Origin: Acidobacteriota bacterium
GTDB lineage: Bacteria; Acidobacteriota; Terriglobia; Acidiferrales; UBA7541
Direction: 5' to 3'
Assembly: GCA_003223325.1 (NCBI GenBank)
Contig: QHYS01000023.1
Location: 10,500-74,499, forward strand
Length of the DNA stretch: 64,000 nucleotides
This document shows positions 61,280 through 64,000 of this stretch, piece by piece; positions within the stretch are counted from its first letter, which is position 1; each line of letters opens with the position of its first letter. The notes below the pieces were generated by a model, which saw nothing but the letters and a program-made list of their open reading frames with translations, had not been told where the DNA came from and did not search any database. A program made the translations under genes and the position numbers.

Positions 61280-62605
61280 ATGAATTGGAGGTCGATCAGC
61301 ACGCGCACCGAGCAATGGCAGCGCCGGGCCACGCACGTACGGAGCCGCAGCCGCCATCTGTGGCGCCGTCTGGCGCTGCTGGGAGCGGTGTTGGGTCCCG
61401 GCCTGATCACGTCGAACGTGGACAACGACGCCGGCGGCATATCCACGTATTCGCTAGCCGGCGCGCAGTTCGGGTATGCGCTGTTGTGGTCGCTGGTGCC
61501 GATGACCATTGCGCTCTATGTGACCGAAGATATGTGCGCGCGCATGGCGGTGGTTACCGGCAAAGGGCTTTCCGACCTGATCCGGGAGGAGTTTGGCTTT
61601 CGCCCGACATTTTTTGTGATGGTCGCCGGATTCCTCGTGGACTTGGGGAACGTAGTGGCGGAGTTCGCCGGCGTGGCTTCGGCGGTGGAAATATTCGGGA
61701 TCACCCGGTATATCGCCGTACCGATCGCCGGGCTGATCGTTTGGGTGCTCGTGCTGCGCGGAACTTATCGGCAGGTGGAGAAAGTCTTCTTGGCGCTCTG
61801 CTCGTTTTATCTCGCGTACATGTTTTCCGCTTTTCTGGCACGGCCGGACTGGCTCGATGCGGCTCGGCACACGGTGATTCCCACGGTGCAGTTCAATGGC
61901 AGCTATTTGCTGATGGTCACGGCGCTCGTGGGCACGACCATCGCGCCCTGGCAATTTTTTTACTTGCAGGCGGGATTTGTGGAGAAGCGCATCGGCGCCC
62001 GGCAATATCCGCAGGCCCGCGCCGACGTCATTGCAGGAAGCGTAAGCTGCATGGTCATCGTGTTCTTCATCATCGTCTGCACCGGGGCCACGTTGTACGC
62101 TTCCGGCCAGCGCAACATCACGGATGCCGCGGGCGCCGCGCGCGCGCTGGTTCCTCTGGCGGGCCGCTGGGCTTCGCTGCTTTTTGCTTTCGGCCTGCTG
62201 AACGCGTCGCTATTTGCCGCTTCCATCCTGCCGCTTTCGACCGCGCATGTGATTTGCGAAGGCTTGGGCTTCGAGGCGGGCATCGACCGCAAATTCAAAG
62301 AAGCGCCCATTTTTTACTGGCTCTATACGATCCTGATCGTGGTCGGCGGGGGCTTGATTTTGATTCCGAGGGCGCCGCTCTGGCGGATCCTGGTCCTATC
62401 GCAGGTGGCCAACGGCGTTTGGCTGCCCATCGTGCTGATTTTTATGATCCTGCTCATCAATCGGCGGGAGTTAATGGGAGAACACGTGAATAGCCGCACG
62501 TTCAACGACGTCGCCTGGGTCACCAGCGTAGCCATGATCGGCTTGACACTGGTGCTGATCTACTTCGGCCTCTTTCATCCTTCGGCGGCAACCGGGGGAT
62601 TGTGA
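61280..62605 (+). CDS. Nramp-family divalent metal transporter with altered metal site
   Basis: A 441-residue membrane protein with 11 helices. Helix 1 reads GLITSNVDNDAGGI where canonical Nramp has the DPGN motif; helix 6 reads GTTIAPWQFFYLQA where canonical proteins have A--MPH. Thus the soft methionine ligand for Mn2+/Fe2+ is Ala and the following His is Trp. The Nramp-related Mg2+ transporters also lack this methionine, so Mg2+ or another hard ion is a reasonable inference. The MgtE-type sensor gene directly upstream supports it. Confidence 0.85.
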   Translation: MNWRSISTRTEQWQRRATHVRSRSRHLWRRLALLGAVLGPGLITSNVDNDAGGISTYSLAGAQFGYALLWSLVPMTIALYVTEDMCARMAVVTGKGLSDLIREEFGFRPTFFVMVAGFLVDLGNVVAEFAGVASAVEIFGITRYIAVPIAGLIVWVLVLRGTYRQVEKVFLALCSFYLAYMFSAFLARPDWLDAARHTVIPTVQFNGSYLLMVTALVGTTIAPWQFFYLQAGFVEKRIGARQYPQARADVIAGSVSCMVIVFFIIVCTGATLYASGQRNITDAAGAARALVPLAGRWASLLFAFGLLNASLFAASILPLSTAHVICEGLGFEAGIDRKFKEAPIFYWLYTILIVVGGGLILIPRAPLWRILVLSQVANGVWLPIVLIFMILLINRRELMGEHVNSRTFNDVAWVTSVAMIGLTLVLIYFGLFHPSAATGGL

Positions 62606-62625
62606 GGATCCTGCCCGGATTATTT

Positions 62626-62850
62626 CTAGGGGTCCTCTGGAAGGGTAAAGAAAAACGTTACTCCTTGATTCGGACGGCCCTCCGCCCAAATCCGGCCGCC
62701 ATCTGCCAGGAACGGAATCACCACGGGTAATTGCTCGGAGGGGTCTCCGTCATAGTTGAGACACTTCATGCCTGCGTGGTCTACCGGGCTGCTTGTTTCC
62801 GCTAATGGGGAAAGGTAACTACGAATCGACAACTTACGCCGTAGGACCAA
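62626..62850 (-). pseudogene. Histidine kinase remnant (last 25 residues)
   Basis: The frame ends GGRIWAEGRPNQGVTFFFTL and four more residues, which is the G2-box end of an HATPase domain. The 50 codons before it are not kinase-like. Only the extreme C-terminus of a kinase is left, between two plus-strand genes. Confidence 0.55.
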
Positions 62851-63010
62851 CCGGGCAAAAGCGCGCCGAGGCCCGGCAGGAAACGCGATTGCCGGTGAGG
62901 TTGCGCGGGGTGGGGCAGTGTGCTAGCTTTGCGATGTAAAGGAGCCGGCGCCTTGCTCCTTGCATTGCGCACTTGGCCGGAGACTCCTCGACAAACATCG
63001 GAATAAGAGA

Positions 63011-63847
63011 GTGCAGCCACCCAAGTCACTTGAACCGGCCAGCCGCGAAGAGGCGCGCCTGCTCGAAGGCCTGGACGCGCAGCGGCTGCCGCGGCATATT
63101 GCCGTCATCATGGATGGCAACGGGCGCTGGGCGCAACGCAGGCATTTCCCGCGCGTGGCCGGCCACCGCGCCGGAGTGGAATCGGCGCGCATCATCATTG
63201 AAACCTGCGCCCGCTTGTGTATTCCGGCCCTCACGCTCTATGCGTTTTCCATGGAGAACTGGCGCCGGCCCAAGGCCGAGATCGATTTCCTGATGCGGCT
63301 CTTGCGGCAGTATCTGCGCAAAGAACTACCGGTAATTCATCGCAATAACATCCGGTTGCAAATCATCGGCCGCACCGAGCAGCTGCCCGAGGAGGTTCAG
63401 ACGGATGTGGCGAAAGGTGCGACGCTGACGGCGCAGAACTCGGGGATGATTTTGACGGTGGCTCTGAACTACGGCGGCCGAACCGAATTGGTCGACGCCT
63501 TCAATGCCATTTTGGATCGCTTCCGCAAAAAAGCCGTCAATGGCAATGGCGCCTTGGCTAATTTTCGCGTAGACGAGGAGACCATCGGCGAGAACCTCTA
63601 TACCGCCGGCCTGCCCGATCCCGATCTGCTCATCCGCACCAGCGGGGAGCTACGCATCAGCAATTTCCTGCTGTGGCAGATCGCCTACGCGGAGATTTAC
63701 GTCACCGAGACGCTTTGGCCCGATTTTCGGCGTGCGGAGCTTTACGCGGCGCTGGCAGACTATCAGAAGCGCGAACGGCGCTATGGCGGTTTGGCTGCGG
63801 AGCGCCCGGAAGTTCCGGCGCTGCAGCCTAATGAACTTCCCCAATAA
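63011..63847 (+). CDS. uppS: Isoprenyl transferase (undecaprenyl diphosphate synthase)
   Basis: A 278-residue cis-prenyltransferase that makes the C55 carrier lipid for cell-wall synthesis. HIAVIMDGNGRWAQRR, TLYAFSMENWRRPKAEID, LNYGGRTELVDA and LLIRTSGELRISNFLLWQ are the conserved regions. GTG 63011 has GGAATAAG upstream; a TTG at 62960 would extend it. The cdsA start overlaps its end by 17 bp, the usual uppS-cdsA order. Confidence 0.95.
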   Translation: MQPPKSLEPASREEARLLEGLDAQRLPRHIAVIMDGNGRWAQRRHFPRVAGHRAGVESARIIIETCARLCIPALTLYAFSMENWRRPKAEIDFLMRLLRQYLRKELPVIHRNNIRLQIIGRTEQLPEEVQTDVAKGATLTAQNSGMILTVALNYGGRTELVDAFNAILDRFRKKAVNGNGALANFRVDEETIGENLYTAGLPDPDLLIRTSGELRISNFLLWQIAYAEIYVTETLWPDFRRAELYAALADYQKRERRYGGLAAERPEVPALQPNELPQ

Positions 63848-64000
63848 GCAGATCTGGGCTCGGGCGAATGCGAGCGCGGGTACGGCAACTCGCGTTTTGA
63901 CGGCGGCCGTATTGATACCCGCCGTCGTCGCATTGGTTTGGTGGGGTTCGACGTGGCTGGTGGCGGCGCTGGGCGGTTTGGTGGCGCTGCTAGCCCTCCG
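63831..64000 (+). CDS. cdsA: Phosphatidate cytidylyltransferase (partial)
   Basis: The first 56 codons are present before the window ends. KQIWARANASAGTATRVLTA and the helix VLIPAVVALVWWGSTWLVA match the N-terminus of CdsA, the membrane enzyme making CDP-diacylglycerol from phosphatidate and CTP. The catalytic C-terminus is outside. Overlap with uppS supports the call. Confidence 0.8.
   Translation, partial: MNFPNKQIWARANASAGTATRVLTAAVLIPAVVALVWWGSTWLVAALGGLVALLAL

Overview
The window looks like a chromosomal contig from an uncultured member of the Acidobacteriota (class Terriglobia or a relative). Pointers are a VWFA-related gene of the type described from Acidobacteria, a DUF6152 gene, several PilZ and receiver proteins, GloVer-repeat and Ig-repeat secreted proteins, and dispersed intergenic repeats ending in TGTCATTCYGAG. 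I assigned it from protein content only; there is no rRNA in the window. I see no tRNA, CRISPR array, insertion sequence or prophage.

Layout. 1-2 kb (minus): partial deoxyhypusine-synthase-like gene, NUDIX hydrolase, PilZ protein. 2.4-9 kb (plus): LytTR regulator, acyl-CoA dehydrogenase, Fe-S type trpS, scpA, scpB, rluB and a CoA-binding protein. 9.3-14.8 kb (minus): rarA, a SpoU methyltransferase, an isoprenylcysteine methyltransferase homologue, a receiver protein and a glycine-zipper exported protein. 15-18 kb: damaged receiver genes and a collapsed TMEM175-like gene. 18-26.9 kb (plus): GloVer protein, OmpR/histidine-kinase pair, DUF6152 protein, methionine aminopeptidase, PepSY protein, small ferredoxin-fold proteins and a NicC-like monooxygenase. 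27-35.4 kb: REC-PilZ and PilZ pair, an orphan substrate-binding protein, exported proteins, and a Ser/Thr kinase with a double-PilZ protein. 35.5-39.4 kb: an aromatic-acid locus (MFS permease, PDC-lactonase-like amidohydrolase, UbiD decarboxylase). 39.7-49 kb: mainly secreted or surface proteins. 49.3-64 kb: tsaC, ECF sigma factor with a membrane partner, a damaged tonB-like gene, an OsmC gene with in-frame TGA, a tyrosine phosphatase, anmK-mutS, an MgtE-type sensor with an Nramp-like transporter, uppS and the start of cdsA.

The strongest observation is the OsmC-family gene at 53717-54190. Its reading frame is interrupted only by a TGA, exactly where the family has its first catalytic cysteine. 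A 7-bp stem with a 5-nt loop begins 18 nt after the TGA, with the loop 25 nt downstream. This fits a selenocysteine codon with a bacterial SECIS element.

The second theme is damage. At least ten loci carry small internal deletions, frameshifts or only a terminal fragment of a recognisable family. Either the lineage is losing genes here by small deletions or the assembly has errors; read mapping would decide. The third theme is regulation: four PilZ proteins, seven receiver genes or remnants, one Ser/Thr kinase, and a stand-alone MgtE cytosolic sensor placed next to an Nramp homologue that lacks the usual metal-binding methionine.
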